Shown: positions 34,768 to 44,283, numbered from the stretch's first letter. The stretch is 64,000 bases of DNA from Kordia sp964351775 (GCA_964351775.1 CAYGPQ010000002.1:1-64000), one strand, 5' to 3'. Numbers and translations are program-made. The notes: generated from the letters alone by a model not told the origin.

Positions 34768-37155
34768 ATGAAGAATTTATTCGCTTTTTTATGCCTTTTT
34801 GTGCTGTCAGTCAGTATGCAGGCGCAGAATTTTACACTCTCAGGAACCATTTCAGATGAATCTGAAGCGCCATTGCCGAGCACTACTATTTTTGTCAAAG
34901 AAACTAGCAATGGAACTATTTCCGACATGGAAGGAAAGTACCTTTTAAAACTTCCCAAAGGAACGTATACGATTGTGGTACGCATGCCTTTACAATCGGT
35001 TGAAAAAACAGTTACCATTACGAAAGATACCGTTTTAAATTTTAGCTTAGCGAAGTCGCCAGAAGCTTTGGACGCGGTTTTAATTTCGGCGGTTCGTGTC
35101 AATGCCGATTCGCCAATCACGTATTCCAACATAGAAAAAGAGGAAATTTCCAAACGAAATTTGGGGCAAGATGTTCCGGTGTTAATGAACTTTATGCCTT
35201 CGGTAGTGACCACTTCGGATGCAGGTGCAGGCGTTGGATATACAGGAATTAGAGTGCGTGGTAGTGATGCCACACGTGTAAATGTTACCATTAACGGAAT
35301 TCCATATAACGATGCGGAAAGTCAAGGAACATTTTGGGTAAATATGCCCGATTTGGCTTCGTCTACGGAAAGTATTCAGTTGCAACGTGGTGTTGGAACA
35401 TCTACCAATGGATCAGGAGCTTTTGGAGCAAGTTTGAGTTTACTTACGGATGCAGTTTCAGAAAAAGCAAATGGAGAAATTTCAAACTCATTTGGAAGTT
35501 TCAATACCAGAAAACACACGGTAAAATTTAGCACAGGAAAACTAGATGAACATTTTGAATTGGCAGGACGTTTGTCAAAAATAAAATCAGATGGTTATAT
35601 TGATCGTGCTTCTTCGGACTTAAGTGCCTACTTTTTGCAAGCTTCGTATGTAGATGATAATACCTTACTTAAAGCTTTGGCTTTTGGCGGACATGAAATC
35701 ACCTATCAAGCTTGGAACGGAATTGATAAAGAAACCTTAGAAACCAATAGAACGTTCAATCCTTCTGGGCAATTTACAGATGAAAACGGAAATGTGCGCT
35801 TTCATGACAATGAAGTTGATAATTACCGTCAAGATCATTACCAATTTCACTGGAATCAGAAACTTTCAGAAACTTGGACAACAAATGTAGGATTAAACTA
35901 TACGCAAGGTCGCGGTTTTTTTGAGCAATACAAAGAAGACGAATCGTTTGCGGAGTATGGTTTTGAAGAAATTGTGGTGAATGGAACGACCATTAATGAA
36001 ACAGATTTGATCAGAAGGCGTTGGTTAGACAATGATTTTTATGTCATCAACCTAAATGCAAATTATAAAAAGGACAACTTGGATATGGATTTCGGAGCGT
36101 TCTTAGGTGTATATGATGGCGATCATTTTGGAGAAGTAATCTGGGCGCGTTTTGCAAGTGATAGCGAAATCAGAGATCGTTATTATGATGGAAATGGAAA
36201 GAAAAACGATCTAAGCTTCTTCACAAAAGCTACTATTCGTGTCAACGATAAAGTGAGCTTATTTGGAGATTTGCAATTGCGAAATGTGAGCTATAAAACT
36301 TCAGGATTAAGCTCGGATGTAGTACCTTTTACTATTGATGAAAATTATACATTTTTCAATCCAAAAGCAGGAATTAATTACAAAGTAAACAGCAATAACA
36401 GTGTATATTTTTCCTATGCGAGAGCAAATAGAGAACCAAATCGAAGTGATTTTGAAAACAACAATGCTGTAAAGCCCGAGCAATTGGACGATTTTGAATT
36501 GGGATGGCGTTGGAAAGGCGAAAACTTTACGGTAAATTCAAATGTATATTATATGTTATACAACGATCAATTGGTATTAACTGGCGCGTTGGACGATACT
36601 GGCTCACCCTTGCGAACCAATAGCGGAAAAAGCTACCGTTTGGGATTAGAAATTGAGGCAACTTTTAAATTAAGTGAGCAATTTACTCTTAGACCAAATG
36701 TAGCAATCAGCACCAATAAAAACAAAGATTTCGTGACATCACAAAACGGAAGTTTGGTCAATTTAGGAAACACAAACATTTCGTTTTCGCCAGATTTTGT
36801 GGCAGGAAATATACTGTCGTATGCACCATCAAACACTTTTCAGGTGTCTTTATTATCTAAATATGTAGGCGAGCAATATATGGGAAATATTGATTCAGAG
36901 GTTTCAAAATTAGACAGTTATTTTATCAATGACTTCCATCTAAACTATGAAATCAAAATGAATTCCATTTTTGAATCGATTACCTTTTCAGGATTGATCA
37001 ATAATATTTTTGGTGTCGAATATGTCTCTAACGGATACTTCTTTACATTCGATGATACGTGGTCAACGCCAGGAACAACAACAACCATTGAAGGCGCAGG
37101 ATTCTATCCGCAAGCTACTAGAAACTTCTTAGTTGGAATGACCTTGAAATTCTAG
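34768..37155 (+). CDS. TonB-dependent receptor, probably for thiamine
   Basis: 795 residues: signal peptide (1-22), a carboxypeptidase-regulatory-like domain (about 24-110, FTLSGTISDESEAPLPSTTI), a plug (about 115-230, with VPVLMNFMPSVVTTSDAGAG and SIQLQRGVGTSTNGSGAFGA) and a barrel that ends in Phe (FLVGMTLKF). It imports a ligand across the outer membrane using the TonB complex. The TPP riboswitch upstream argues for thiamine or a precursor; that is inference, but riboswitch-linked receptors of this type are known in Bacteroidetes. No inner-membrane thiamine transporter is adjacent. Confidence 0.9.
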   Translation: MKNLFAFLCLFVLSVSMQAQNFTLSGTISDESEAPLPSTTIFVKETSNGTISDMEGKYLLKLPKGTYTIVVRMPLQSVEKTVTITKDTVLNFSLAKSPEALDAVLISAVRVNADSPITYSNIEKEEISKRNLGQDVPVLMNFMPSVVTTSDAGAGVGYTGIRVRGSDATRVNVTINGIPYNDAESQGTFWVNMPDLASSTESIQLQRGVGTSTNGSGAFGASLSLLTDAVSEKANGEISNSFGSFNTRKHTVKFSTGKLDEHFELAGRLSKIKSDGYIDRASSDLSAYFLQASYVDDNTLLKALAFGGHEITYQAWNGIDKETLETNRTFNPSGQFTDENGNVRFHDNEVDNYRQDHYQFHWNQKLSETWTTNVGLNYTQGRGFFEQYKEDESFAEYGFEEIVVNGTTINETDLIRRRWLDNDFYVINLNANYKKDNLDMDFGAFLGVYDGDHFGEVIWARFASDSEIRDRYYDGNGKKNDLSFFTKATIRVNDKVSLFGDLQLRNVSYKTSGLSSDVVPFTIDENYTFFNPKAGINYKVNSNNSVYFSYARANREPNRSDFENNNAVKPEQLDDFELGWRWKGENFTVNSNVYYMLYNDQLVLTGALDDTGSPLRTNSGKSYRLGLEIEATFKLSEQFTLRPNVAISTNKNKDFVTSQNGSLVNLGNTNISFSPDFVAGNILSYAPSNTFQVSLLSKYVGEQYMGNIDSEVSKLDSYFINDFHLNYEIKMNSIFESITFSGLINNIFGVEYVSNGYFFTFDDTWSTPGTTTTIEGAGFYPQATRNFLVGMTLKF

Positions 37156-37178
37156 CAAATACCAATCATATTATATGC

Positions 37179-37206
37179 AAAAAGCGACTTGAAAAAGTCG
37201 CTTTTT
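37179..37206. terminator. Bidirectional terminator between convergent genes
   Basis: AAAAAGCGACTT-GAAA-AAGTCGCTTTTT (12-bp stem). T runs on both strands serve the receptor gene and the convergent gene at 37206-37733, whose stop it overlaps. Confidence 0.85.
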
Positions 37207-37733
37207 TAGTTAGTCTTCAATTTTCTTAACAATTTAATATCGTCTGCTACATATTTAATGTGAGTAGAAGCGCCATTGCAATAAATATATAGATGCTGTG
37301 ACTTCTCATAGAACATTTTTTCAGTTTTAGGAATCCGCTTAGCATAAATTAAATACTCTTTGTCAAGCATTAATAATGGCGATATATTGCTAAATATTCT
37401 TGAATATACTGTGATTTTCTTTTTAGATGCCCCTTTAAATTGTTCTGTGACCTCCAAAACATACCAATATTTTTGAATAGGTAAAAAATGTATCGGTTTT
37501 CCGTCTTCTCCAATATCAGAAGCTTCTAAGGTTTCTTTTCGAATAATCTCAACTACTTTTCCTGTAAACACATATTCAGAAGTCTGAAATTCTTTAAGTA
37601 CAACAGGTTCCACAACCATTCCTGGATATTCAACACACAATCTATTAGAATGAATGCTATCAATGACAGCTCTTTCTCTTTGAGAAAAAACAAAGGTGGG
37701 AAGTATGATAATAAGTAGTAAAAAATGTTTCAT
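37206..37733 (-). CDS. Secreted protein, possibly NTR/TIMP-like
   Basis: 175 residues with signal peptide MKHFLLLIIILPTFVFSQ. The order FQTSEYVFTGKVVEIIRKE, YWYVLEVTEQFKGASKKKIT and LLMLDKEYLIYAKR resembles the netrin/TIMP-like fold seen in many bacterial secreted proteins, but the usual Cys are missing, so the call is weak. It follows the previous gene with no gap (stop of the latter at 37734-37736). The two are probably one transcript. Confidence 0.6.
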   Translation of the reverse strand: MKHFLLLIIILPTFVFSQRERAVIDSIHSNRLCVEYPGMVVEPVVLKEFQTSEYVFTGKVVEIIRKETLEASDIGEDGKPIHFLPIQKYWYVLEVTEQFKGASKKKITVYSRIFSNISPLLMLDKEYLIYAKRIPKTEKMFYEKSQHLYIYCNGASTHIKYVADDIKLLRKLKTN

Positions 37734-38177
37734 CTAATTATTTGTGACAGTCAAGATATTTCCTGATTTAGAAATTCGATAATTCACCATTGGATAGCTG
37801 TCACTACCTTCTACAGGATTCAACAATTGACCATTTGCCAAACTATATTCATAATCTTCGCAGGCACAAGTTGCTAATACTCCATTAATAGTCATCGTAG
37901 AACAATTATTTGGCGTATGATTTGGACAACTCGCTTCCCAAGCAAAAAATTGATCTCCGGATAAATTAAACACAAAAAAACCGCGTACGCCACCACCATT
38001 TGGAATAAAAGTAGAACCGCCGGCAAAGTTTAAATTATCATACAATGGCAAGTTTAAATTAATCTGAAACTGTACCAAAGCATTTGGGATATAGGGATTG
38101 TTGTTATTTCCACCATCATCAGAATTACATGAAAACAAGCATGCAACGAAACAACATAAAATCAAAAGTCTTTTCAT
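37734..38177 (-). CDS. Lipoprotein with a degenerate Rieske-like site
   Basis: 147 residues; lipoprotein signal MKRLLILCCFVACLFSC with anchor Cys near 17. Mid-protein the segment FFAWEASCPNHTPNNCSTM keeps a CxxH-like pair, and the second half of a Rieske site would be at LATCACEDYEYSL, where the His is replaced by Glu (CACE for CPxH). Cluster binding is therefore doubtful. The C-terminus (VNYRISKSGNILTVTNN) forms the end strands. Two-gene unit with the gene downstream. Confidence 0.65.
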   Translation of the reverse strand: MKRLLILCCFVACLFSCNSDDGGNNNNPYIPNALVQFQINLNLPLYDNLNFAGGSTFIPNGGGVRGFFVFNLSGDQFFAWEASCPNHTPNNCSTMTINGVLATCACEDYEYSLANGQLLNPVEGSDSYPMVNYRISKSGNILTVTNN

Positions 38178-38377
38178 AAATAAGTCGTATATTTAGTCTT
38201 GCAATGTACGCAAAATCATTATTTTAAAAAGCATCATCATCAGCCACTTTAAATATTTTCTTATATTTGTATATATAAAATCCCGTGTTAGATGGGATTT
38301 TTTGTGTTCTATACTATAAGCCCATCTATTTATATTATGGATTAATGATACATCAACAGATAGAAAACGAAGAAATT

Positions 38378-38854
38378 ATGAGTAAAGTATCTTATTATAC
38401 ATTAGAAGGATTAAAAAAACTAAGAGATGAGTTGGATCAACTCAAAAGTGTTGAGCGACCAAAAGCTTCACAAGCCATCGCTGAAGCACGTGATAAAGGT
38501 GATTTAAGTGAAAATGCAGAATATGATGCTGCCAAAGAAGCACAAGGATTATTAGAGATGAAAATCTCAAAAATGGAAGAGGTATTATCCACAGCGCGTG
38601 TCATTGATGAAAGTCAGTTAGACACTTCTAAAGCACTAGTGCTTTCAACGGTTCGTATCAAAAATACCACCACTGGAATGGAAGTAACGTACAAATTAGT
38701 AGCAGAAAGTGAAGCGAATTTAGCCGCAGGAAGAATTTCAGTAACCTCTCCAATTGGAAAAGGATTATTGGGGAAATCAGTGGGTGATATTGCAGAAGTG
38801 CATGTGCCAAGCGGAACCATGAAATTTGAATTGTTAGAAATTACCAGAGGGTAA
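38378..38854 (+). CDS. greA: Transcription elongation factor GreA
   Basis: 158 residues from the ATG at 38378 (MSKVSYYTLEGLKKLRDELD), the usual GreA length; the upstream frame to 38285 is not conserved. The coiled-coil part has the two acidic tip residues in GDLSENAEYDAAKEAQG, and the C-terminal FKBP-like part has ISVTSPIGKGLLGKSVGDIA. It restarts backtracked RNA polymerase by stimulating transcript cleavage. A TATATTTG box at 38262-38269 may be its promoter -7 element. A strong terminator follows. Confidence 0.95.
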   Translation: MSKVSYYTLEGLKKLRDELDQLKSVERPKASQAIAEARDKGDLSENAEYDAAKEAQGLLEMKISKMEEVLSTARVIDESQLDTSKALVLSTVRIKNTTTGMEVTYKLVAESEANLAAGRISVTSPIGKGLLGKSVGDIAEVHVPSGTMKFELLEITRG

Positions 38855-38872
38855 CAATTTTATAAAATATAC

Positions 38873-38915
38873 ATAGAAAAATCCTTTCTTACTTGTTAAA
38901 AAAGGATTTTTCTAT
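38873..38915 (+). terminator. Rho-independent terminator after greA
   Basis: A 15-bp perfect stem (38873-38887 with 38901-38915), 13-nt loop, T-rich second arm. It stands 18 bp after the stop. Confidence 0.85.
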
Positions 38916-38967
38916 ATCTATAAGCAAGAACTTTTTTATCTTACAAAATCATACAAATTAAATGCCC

Positions 38968-39357
38968 ATGGCTTCTATTTTCACCAAAATAGTCAACGGA
39001 GAAATTCCGTCGTACAAAATTACAGAAGATGAGCACTATTATGCGTTTTTGGATATCAATCCGAATGCAGTAGGTCACACCTTGTGTATTCCAAAACAAG
39101 AAGTTGATAAAATTTTCGATCTATCGGAAGAAGCTTATATTGGATTGATGCGTTTTTCACGAAGAGTAGCCATCGCTATTGAAAAAGCCATTCCTTGCAA
39201 ACGTGTTGGGATGACGGTTATTGGCTTGGAAGTTCCGCATGCACATGTACATTTAATTCCATTGAACGAAATGGACAATATGAATTTTAAGAATAAAAAA
39301 CAGCTCACACCAGCTGAATTTCAAGAAATAGTGGCAAAAATTCAAGCAGCACTTTAA
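38968..39357 (+). CDS. HIT family hydrolase
   Basis: 129 residues from ATG 38968 (MASIFTKIVNGEIPSYKITE); an ATG two codons upstream (38962) is also possible. The HIT triad HxHxH is in PHAHVHLIPL near residues 91-100. These enzymes split nucleotidyl conjugates such as AMP-lysine or ADP-sugar analogues in the cytoplasm. The C-terminus ends in a short helix (EFQEIVAKIQAAL). A single gene. Confidence 0.9.
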   Translation: MASIFTKIVNGEIPSYKITEDEHYYAFLDINPNAVGHTLCIPKQEVDKIFDLSEEAYIGLMRFSRRVAIAIEKAIPCKRVGMTVIGLEVPHAHVHLIPLNEMDNMNFKNKKQLTPAEFQEIVAKIQAAL

Positions 39358-39416
39358 TTGGAAAATTATAAATGTTAAATGCTAAATTTTAAATTTCACA
39401 TACCAACATACCTGCT

Positions 39417-39526
39417 ACATTGAGCGGAGTCGAAATGAACATACCAAGAGCGAAGCAGTCTAAGAGCACAGCGATACCAAAATTCCAAGAGCGAAGCGAT
39501 CTAGCGATCTAAAAGCAAAGCGAATC
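39417..39526. repeat. Cluster of short degenerate repeats (GAGCGAAGC type)
   Basis: TTGAGCGGAGTCGAAATGAA near 39420 is the dispersed flavobacterial motif. It is followed by four imperfect copies of AGAGCGAAGCgaTCT (from about 39447, 39463, 39487 and 39510). It lies between the HIT gene and the kinase, on convergent transcripts, with no coding role seen. Confidence 0.55.
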
Positions 39527-40695
39527 TAACCAACCGTCTTCAACGAAATCTGCATCGTAGTTCCTTTGCCAAGTTCCGATTTTAGTACTTTAATTTTTCC
39601 ATTGTGATAATTCTCAACAATTCGTTTGGCGAGCGATAAGCCCAATCCCCAACCACGTTTTTTACTGGTAAATCCAGGTTGAAAAACCTTTTTAAAGTTT
39701 CGTTTCGGAATTCCTTTTCCGTTATCCGTAATTTCAATCTTTACATACTTATCGGTAGGAATAATTTCGATTTGCAGCGCGCCTTTTCCTTTCATAGCGT
39801 CAATGGCGTTTTTTACCATATTTTCAATAGTCCAACTATACAATTGCGCATTAATTTCAGCATACACAGGCGTTTCTGGTGCTTCAAATGTGAAGTTGAC
39901 TAACTTGGAAGAACGCATCAACAAATAATCGTACGAATCTTTCGTTTCTTGTACAATATCTAAGCGTTCCAATGTTGGAACAGAACCAATTTTAGAAAAA
40001 CGTTCGGTAATCGTTTGTAAACGATCAATATCTTTTTCAATCTCGATGACATATTGAGGATCAACGTTTTCTGTTTTTAAAATCTCTGCCCAACCCACTA
40101 AAGAGGAAAGCGGCGTTCCGATTTGATGTGCCGTTTCTTTCGCCATTCCTGCCCATAACTTATTCTGTTCGGATGCTTTCGAAGCACTAAAAAAGAAATA
40201 GGCAACCGCAGCAAAAAGTGCAATAATTAGCAATAACGCAAGCGGATAATATTTGAGTTTGTTTAAAGCCTCTGAATCACCATAGTATAAAGTACCTAAA
40301 TTTACTTTGCGCTGTAAATCATCATCATAATAGGAAATGTTGATCGGCTTATTTTCTTTAGAAAATTGATTAACTTTTTTTCTTAAATAGGTAGAATCTT
40401 TAATTTTTTCAGCATCCATATTTTCAGCATCCAGAACATCGTCAATTGTAACGATAATTCTTGGGTTTGAAACATTACTGCTCATTACTTCTAAATTCAA
40501 ACTAACGTTATCATCATTCGTAACTCCTTGACTAATTTCGGAAACTGCTAATGCAAAAATTTCCATTTTTTTTCTTTCTTCCTGTTTAAACTCTTGAAAG
40601 AAAATATAGGTATTCCATAAAATACCAGAAACAATGGCAAATGAAGCTACAATAAGTATTCGACGAATAAGAACAGATTTATTTTTAATAATCAT
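39526..40695 (-). CDS. Two-component sensor histidine kinase
   Basis: 389 residues: two membrane helices (about 13-30 and 150-170) with a periplasmic loop between, then a kinase core. The phosphoacceptor His is in KETAHQIGTPLSSLVGWAEI, the N box is IENMVKNAIDAMKGKG, the G1 box is ITDNGKGIPKR, and the G2 region is GWGLGLSLAKRIVENYHNGK. The input signal is unknown. No partner regulator is adjacent. The upstream gap contains an inverted repeat of the dispersed type. Confidence 0.88.
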   Translation of the reverse strand: MIIKNKSVLIRRILIVASFAIVSGILWNTYIFFQEFKQEERKKMEIFALAVSEISQGVTNDDNVSLNLEVMSSNVSNPRIIVTIDDVLDAENMDAEKIKDSTYLRKKVNQFSKENKPINISYYDDDLQRKVNLGTLYYGDSEALNKLKYYPLALLLIIALFAAVAYFFFSASKASEQNKLWAGMAKETAHQIGTPLSSLVGWAEILKTENVDPQYVIEIEKDIDRLQTITERFSKIGSVPTLERLDIVQETKDSYDYLLMRSSKLVNFTFEAPETPVYAEINAQLYSWTIENMVKNAIDAMKGKGALQIEIIPTDKYVKIEITDNGKGIPKRNFKKVFQPGFTSKKRGWGLGLSLAKRIVENYHNGKIKVLKSELGKGTTMQISLKTVG

Positions 40696-41034
40696 AGAAA
40701 CACTTTGAAAACACTAATATAAACGAAAACTTGTAGTTTTATTGTGTAAACGAAAAGATGTAGAAAGATTGTCTAAAATTCACAAAGATTAAATAATAGA
40801 ATTCTCGTGATTCCGAACTCTTGTGTTGAGTTCTATCGAAATATGATTCGGAATGACACAAAAAGCACTTTTAATTTGGAAAACTGAATAGAGTTCAGCT
40901 TGACGCAGATAATACTTTAACATACTCATTTAACTAACTTTAAATGTAAGTTTTAACGTTATAATGACGTTTGCAAATATACTTGCTTGCTCCGCTTTTT
41001 TACACTAATTTTGTGCCACTAAAAAACAGTAAAA
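40696..41034. other. Intergenic stretch between divergent genes
   Basis: No gene is seen. TAATTTTG (41006-41013) fits the TAnnTTTG -7 box of the flavin reductase gene, with a weak TTG-type -33 element 20 nt upstream (around 40982-40985). A hairpin-like pair GATTCCGAACTC and GATTCGGAATGAC (about 40810-40860) is a dispersed palindrome. Confidence 0.45.
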
Positions 41035-41895
41035 ATGGTATCGATAGATCCGAAAGATATTCCAACGGCTAAATTGCACGGATATTTGCTAGGTGCAGTA
41101 GCGCCAAGGCCGATTGCGTTTGCAAGTACGGTGGATGCGGAAGGAAATCCAAATTTATCACCCTACAGTTTTTTTAATGTATTTAGCGCGAATCCACCCA
41201 TCATGATTTTTTCGCCAGCGCGAAGAGTTCGAGATAATACGACAAAGCATACGCTTGAAAATGCAATGGCAACGAAAGAAGTGGTCATTAATGTGGTCAA
41301 TCATGCGATTGTGCAGCAAATGTCATTAAGTAGTACAGAATATGCGCAAGGTGTAAATGAGTTTGAAAAAGCAGGGTTGACAATGTTGCCATCTGACAAG
41401 GTGAAACCTTTTCGTGTAGCAGAATCGCCCGTACAATTTGAATGTATCGTAAAAGAAGTTATTTCGCTTGGAAATGAAGGTGGTGCGGGAAATTTAATTA
41501 TTTGTGAAGTTGTGAAATTACACATCAATGAAAACGTATTAACCGAAAGTGGTTCCATAGATCATTACAAAATTGATTTGGTTGCCAGAGCCGGCGGAAG
41601 TTTTTACAGCAGAGCGCGTGATGGATTTTTTGAAATTCCAAAACCAATTGCTACCTTGGGAATTGGTGTAGATCAAATAGCAGCACACATTCGTTTCAGT
41701 ACCATTTTAACAGGAAACGATCTTGGAATTCTAGGAAATGTAGAGCAATTGCCTTCATCAGAAGAAGTTCAAGAATTTAAAAATACAACTGAAATACCAG
41801 TTTCAGAAAACAAAGAAATAAATCATACACTAGCAAAAGAATTTCTCGCTAAAGGAGATGTCGTAACTGCTTGGAAAATATTATTAGTAAAATAG
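41035..41895 (+). CDS. Flavin reductase family protein (FMN-binding split barrel)
   Basis: 286 residues. The domain is seen in GAVAPRPIAFASTVDAEGNP, NLSPYSFFNVFSANPPIMIF and FECIVKEVISLGNEGGAGNL with a conserved EVVKLHINENVL; such folds bind FMN and transfer hydride to flavin or another acceptor. The C-terminal 90 residues extend past a minimal domain. The next gene starts 5 bp after its stop, so the two may be co-transcribed. Confidence 0.85.
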   Translation: MVSIDPKDIPTAKLHGYLLGAVAPRPIAFASTVDAEGNPNLSPYSFFNVFSANPPIMIFSPARRVRDNTTKHTLENAMATKEVVINVVNHAIVQQMSLSSTEYAQGVNEFEKAGLTMLPSDKVKPFRVAESPVQFECIVKEVISLGNEGGAGNLIICEVVKLHINENVLTESGSIDHYKIDLVARAGGSFYSRARDGFFEIPKPIATLGIGVDQIAAHIRFSTILTGNDLGILGNVEQLPSSEEVQEFKNTTEIPVSENKEINHTLAKEFLAKGDVVTAWKILLVK

Positions 41896-41900
41896 ATAAC

Positions 41901-42275
41901 ATGGAAGTACAAGGAAAAATTAAAATGATCGGAGAAACTCAGACATTTGGGAGTAATGGGTTTAGAAAACGTGAAGTTGTAGTAACAACGGAAGAACAAT
42001 ATCCACAACACATTATGGTGGAATTTGTACAAGATAAAACAGACTTATTAAACAACTTTCAAGTGGGACAGCCTGTAAAAATCAGCATCAATTTGCGTGG
42101 TAGAGAATGGGTAAATCCGCAAGGAGAAACAAAATATTTCAACTCTATTCAAGGTTGGAGAATTGAAGGCGCGCAACAAGAAGCAGCAGCAGGAATGCCG
42201 CCAATTCCACCAGCAGACGCTTTTGAACCAGCAAACGATTTCAAAGAAGAAGATCACGACGATTTGCCTTTCTAG
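41901..42275 (+). CDS. DUF3127 domain-containing protein
   Basis: 124 residues from ATG 41901 (MEVQGKIKMIGETQTFGSNG). The core fits the DUF3127 domain (VKISINLRGREWVNPQGETK, FNSIQGWRIE) and the C-terminal tail is Glu/Ala/Pro/Asp rich. The OB-like core and acidic end recall single-stranded DNA-binding proteins, but no function is established. Start at 41871 is upstream in the same frame, inside the previous gene; 41901 fits the domain better. Confidence 0.8.
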   Translation: MEVQGKIKMIGETQTFGSNGFRKREVVVTTEEQYPQHIMVEFVQDKTDLLNNFQVGQPVKISINLRGREWVNPQGETKYFNSIQGWRIEGAQQEAAAGMPPIPPADAFEPANDFKEEDHDDLPF

Positions 42276-42300
42276 GGAAATCAATCATTCAAAATACTCA

Positions 42301-42333
42301 AAACCTCGTAACAAATTCGTTAGGAGGTTTTTT
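42301..42333 (+). terminator. Terminator-like hairpin after the DUF3127 gene
   Basis: AAACCTC (42301-42307) pairs with GAGGTTT (42324-42330), an inner TAAC/GTTA stem adds four pairs, and T residues follow. Confidence 0.7.
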
Positions 42334-42702
42334 GGTTTTCCATCGTTTAATTTTGAGCCGTCAGTTCGAGTGTTTTATCGGAATGTAATGTAGATAAAAT
42401 GTATCGAGAACAGTTTTTAATCTTTAAGTTTAAAGGTTTATAAGTTCAATAGTTTATGTTCGTTTTGAAACACTTCAAAATTCGGTATTAATTATTTGAT
42501 ATTCGCTATTTAACAAAGTTCTCAATTGTACTTTTAACTTTTACATTTCGCGTTTTACATTTAATATTTCAAAGTATCAAAAAGTCTCAACTCCAAAAGC
42601 GAAAGCAGTCCAAAAGATTCTCGTGGAAGCGGGAACAAGTCTAAAAGCAAAGCGCTCTAAATAGTATGTCATAATTTTGTAAATTCACAAAAAAATCAAC
42701 CC
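42334..42702. repeat. Intergenic stretch with dispersed repeats, no gene seen
   Basis: It holds CGTCAGTTCGAGTGTTTTAT, continuing to 42412, a sequence nearly repeated at 52922-52976, and an A/G-rich run of short AAAAGCGAAAGC copies (about 42595-42650). No coding pattern or RNA gene is recognised. Confidence 0.5.
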
Positions 42703-44094
42703 ATGCAAATCACCAAAGCTATTGAAACGCTATTCAAACGTTATTTGCCTTCTCCGTTTACCATTGCGGTATTGTTAACGTTGGTAACGATTGCGCTTGC
42801 TACGATTTTCACCAAACCAGCCACACAAAACAGTGTGCACTATTTCACGAAAGTGCTATCCTATTGGGAAGATGGAATTTGGAATTCAAGCTTATTGGTA
42901 TTTGCCTATCAAATGATGCTGATATTGGTCTTAGGACACGTTTTGGTGTTAAGTAAACCTGTAAATTCAATCATTCTAGCAATCACGAAATCAGTCTCAA
43001 ATACAACGAATGCTGTGATTTTAGTCAGTGTTACAACGATGTTGGTTGCGTTTTTCAATTGGGGATTGGGTTTAATATTTGGAGCTATTTTAGCACGAAA
43101 AGTTGGAGAACATGCGCAGGCAAATCAAATTCCTATCAATTATCCGTTAGTAGGCGCAGCAGGGTATGTAGGTTTAATGGTTTGGCATGGCGGAATTAGT
43201 GGTTCGGCACCATCAAAAGTAGCCGAAAAAGGACATTTGCTCGAAATGATGAATGGTGTGTTAGACATCGATACGTATGGAAAAGTGCCCGAAGTCATCA
43301 CGTCAAGTAGTACCATATTTAGTTGGTGGAATTTACTGCTTTTCGGAATATTGCTAATACTAATTCCTTTTGTATTGAGCATGCTCTCAAAAAAAGCAAC
43401 ACCCACAGAATTAGATTTGCCAAAGTATCAGTTCGATACCACCGCAAAAGAAGATTTGGAAGGTGCTGAAAAACTCGATTATTCTCCTAGGTTTACCATT
43501 CTATTTGGTGTGTTACTATTGGTTACATTTTTCATTCAATACTCAGGGAATTTAAGTTCGCTTTCGAAACTGCAAATATCGCCCAATATGCTGAATTTTT
43601 TTATGTTAGGATTGGCAATTGTACTGCATGGAAATTTTAAAAGTTTTTTAAATGCTGTGGAAGAAGCCATCAAAGGAACTTCGGGGATTTTAATTCAATT
43701 TCCATTATATTTTGGAATTATGGGTATTATGAAAAGTTCAGGTATGGTCGGAATGATTTCTGATAGTTTTGTGTCTGTGGCAACCGAAACAACTTTGCCA
43801 ATCTTTACATTTTTAAGTGCAGGATTGGTTAATATATTTGTGCCAAGTGGTGGTGGACAATGGGCAATACAAGGTCCGATAGTCATAAAATCAGCCTTAG
43901 AATTAGGGGTTCCGTTGCAAAAAGCAATCATGGCCTTGGCGTATGGAGATCAAATTACCAATATGCTACAACCATTTTGGGCATTGCCATTGTTGGGTAT
44001 AACAAAACTGAAAGCAAAAGAAATTCTACCCTATACTATTATATTAATGTTAGTAGGTTCGGCAGTATATATTTTAGGCTTATTATTACTATAA
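42703..44094 (+). CDS. Short-chain fatty acid transporter (AtoE type)
   Basis: 463 residues with about a dozen membrane helices and the family motifs FFNWGLGLIFGAILARKVGE and AAGYVGLMVWHGGISGSAP, and later FVPSGGGQWAIQGPIVIKSA and ALAYGDQITNMLQPFWALPL. It belongs to the AtoE family (PF02667), related to acetate/acetoacetate and butyrate uptake; the exact substrate is not shown. It stands alone. Confidence 0.88.
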   Translation: MQITKAIETLFKRYLPSPFTIAVLLTLVTIALATIFTKPATQNSVHYFTKVLSYWEDGIWNSSLLVFAYQMMLILVLGHVLVLSKPVNSIILAITKSVSNTTNAVILVSVTTMLVAFFNWGLGLIFGAILARKVGEHAQANQIPINYPLVGAAGYVGLMVWHGGISGSAPSKVAEKGHLLEMMNGVLDIDTYGKVPEVITSSSTIFSWWNLLLFGILLILIPFVLSMLSKKATPTELDLPKYQFDTTAKEDLEGAEKLDYSPRFTILFGVLLLVTFFIQYSGNLSSLSKLQISPNMLNFFMLGLAIVLHGNFKSFLNAVEEAIKGTSGILIQFPLYFGIMGIMKSSGMVGMISDSFVSVATETTLPIFTFLSAGLVNIFVPSGGGQWAIQGPIVIKSALELGVPLQKAIMALAYGDQITNMLQPFWALPLLGITKLKAKEILPYTIILMLVGSAVYILGLLLL

Positions 44095-44097
44095 AAA

Positions 44098-44117
44098 AAG
44101 TCCCGAAAACGGGACTT
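44098..44117 (+). terminator. Hairpin after the transporter gene
   Basis: AAGTCCCG-AAAA-CGGGACTT, 8-bp stem just after the stop, without a T tract, so termination is less certain. Confidence 0.5.
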
Positions 44118-44283
44118 ACTATTGTGGTTTTAGGCTTTAATCTTAGTACACTAATTCAAAAAGCAATGATGAAAATAAGCAGTTATATGTATTAAGACTA
44201 ATTACAAATTTGGCAAAAAAATACTAAAAATCAAAGCATTAAGTTAGCTTTTCTTTGAGAACTGATACGATAGTAATAAAAAA

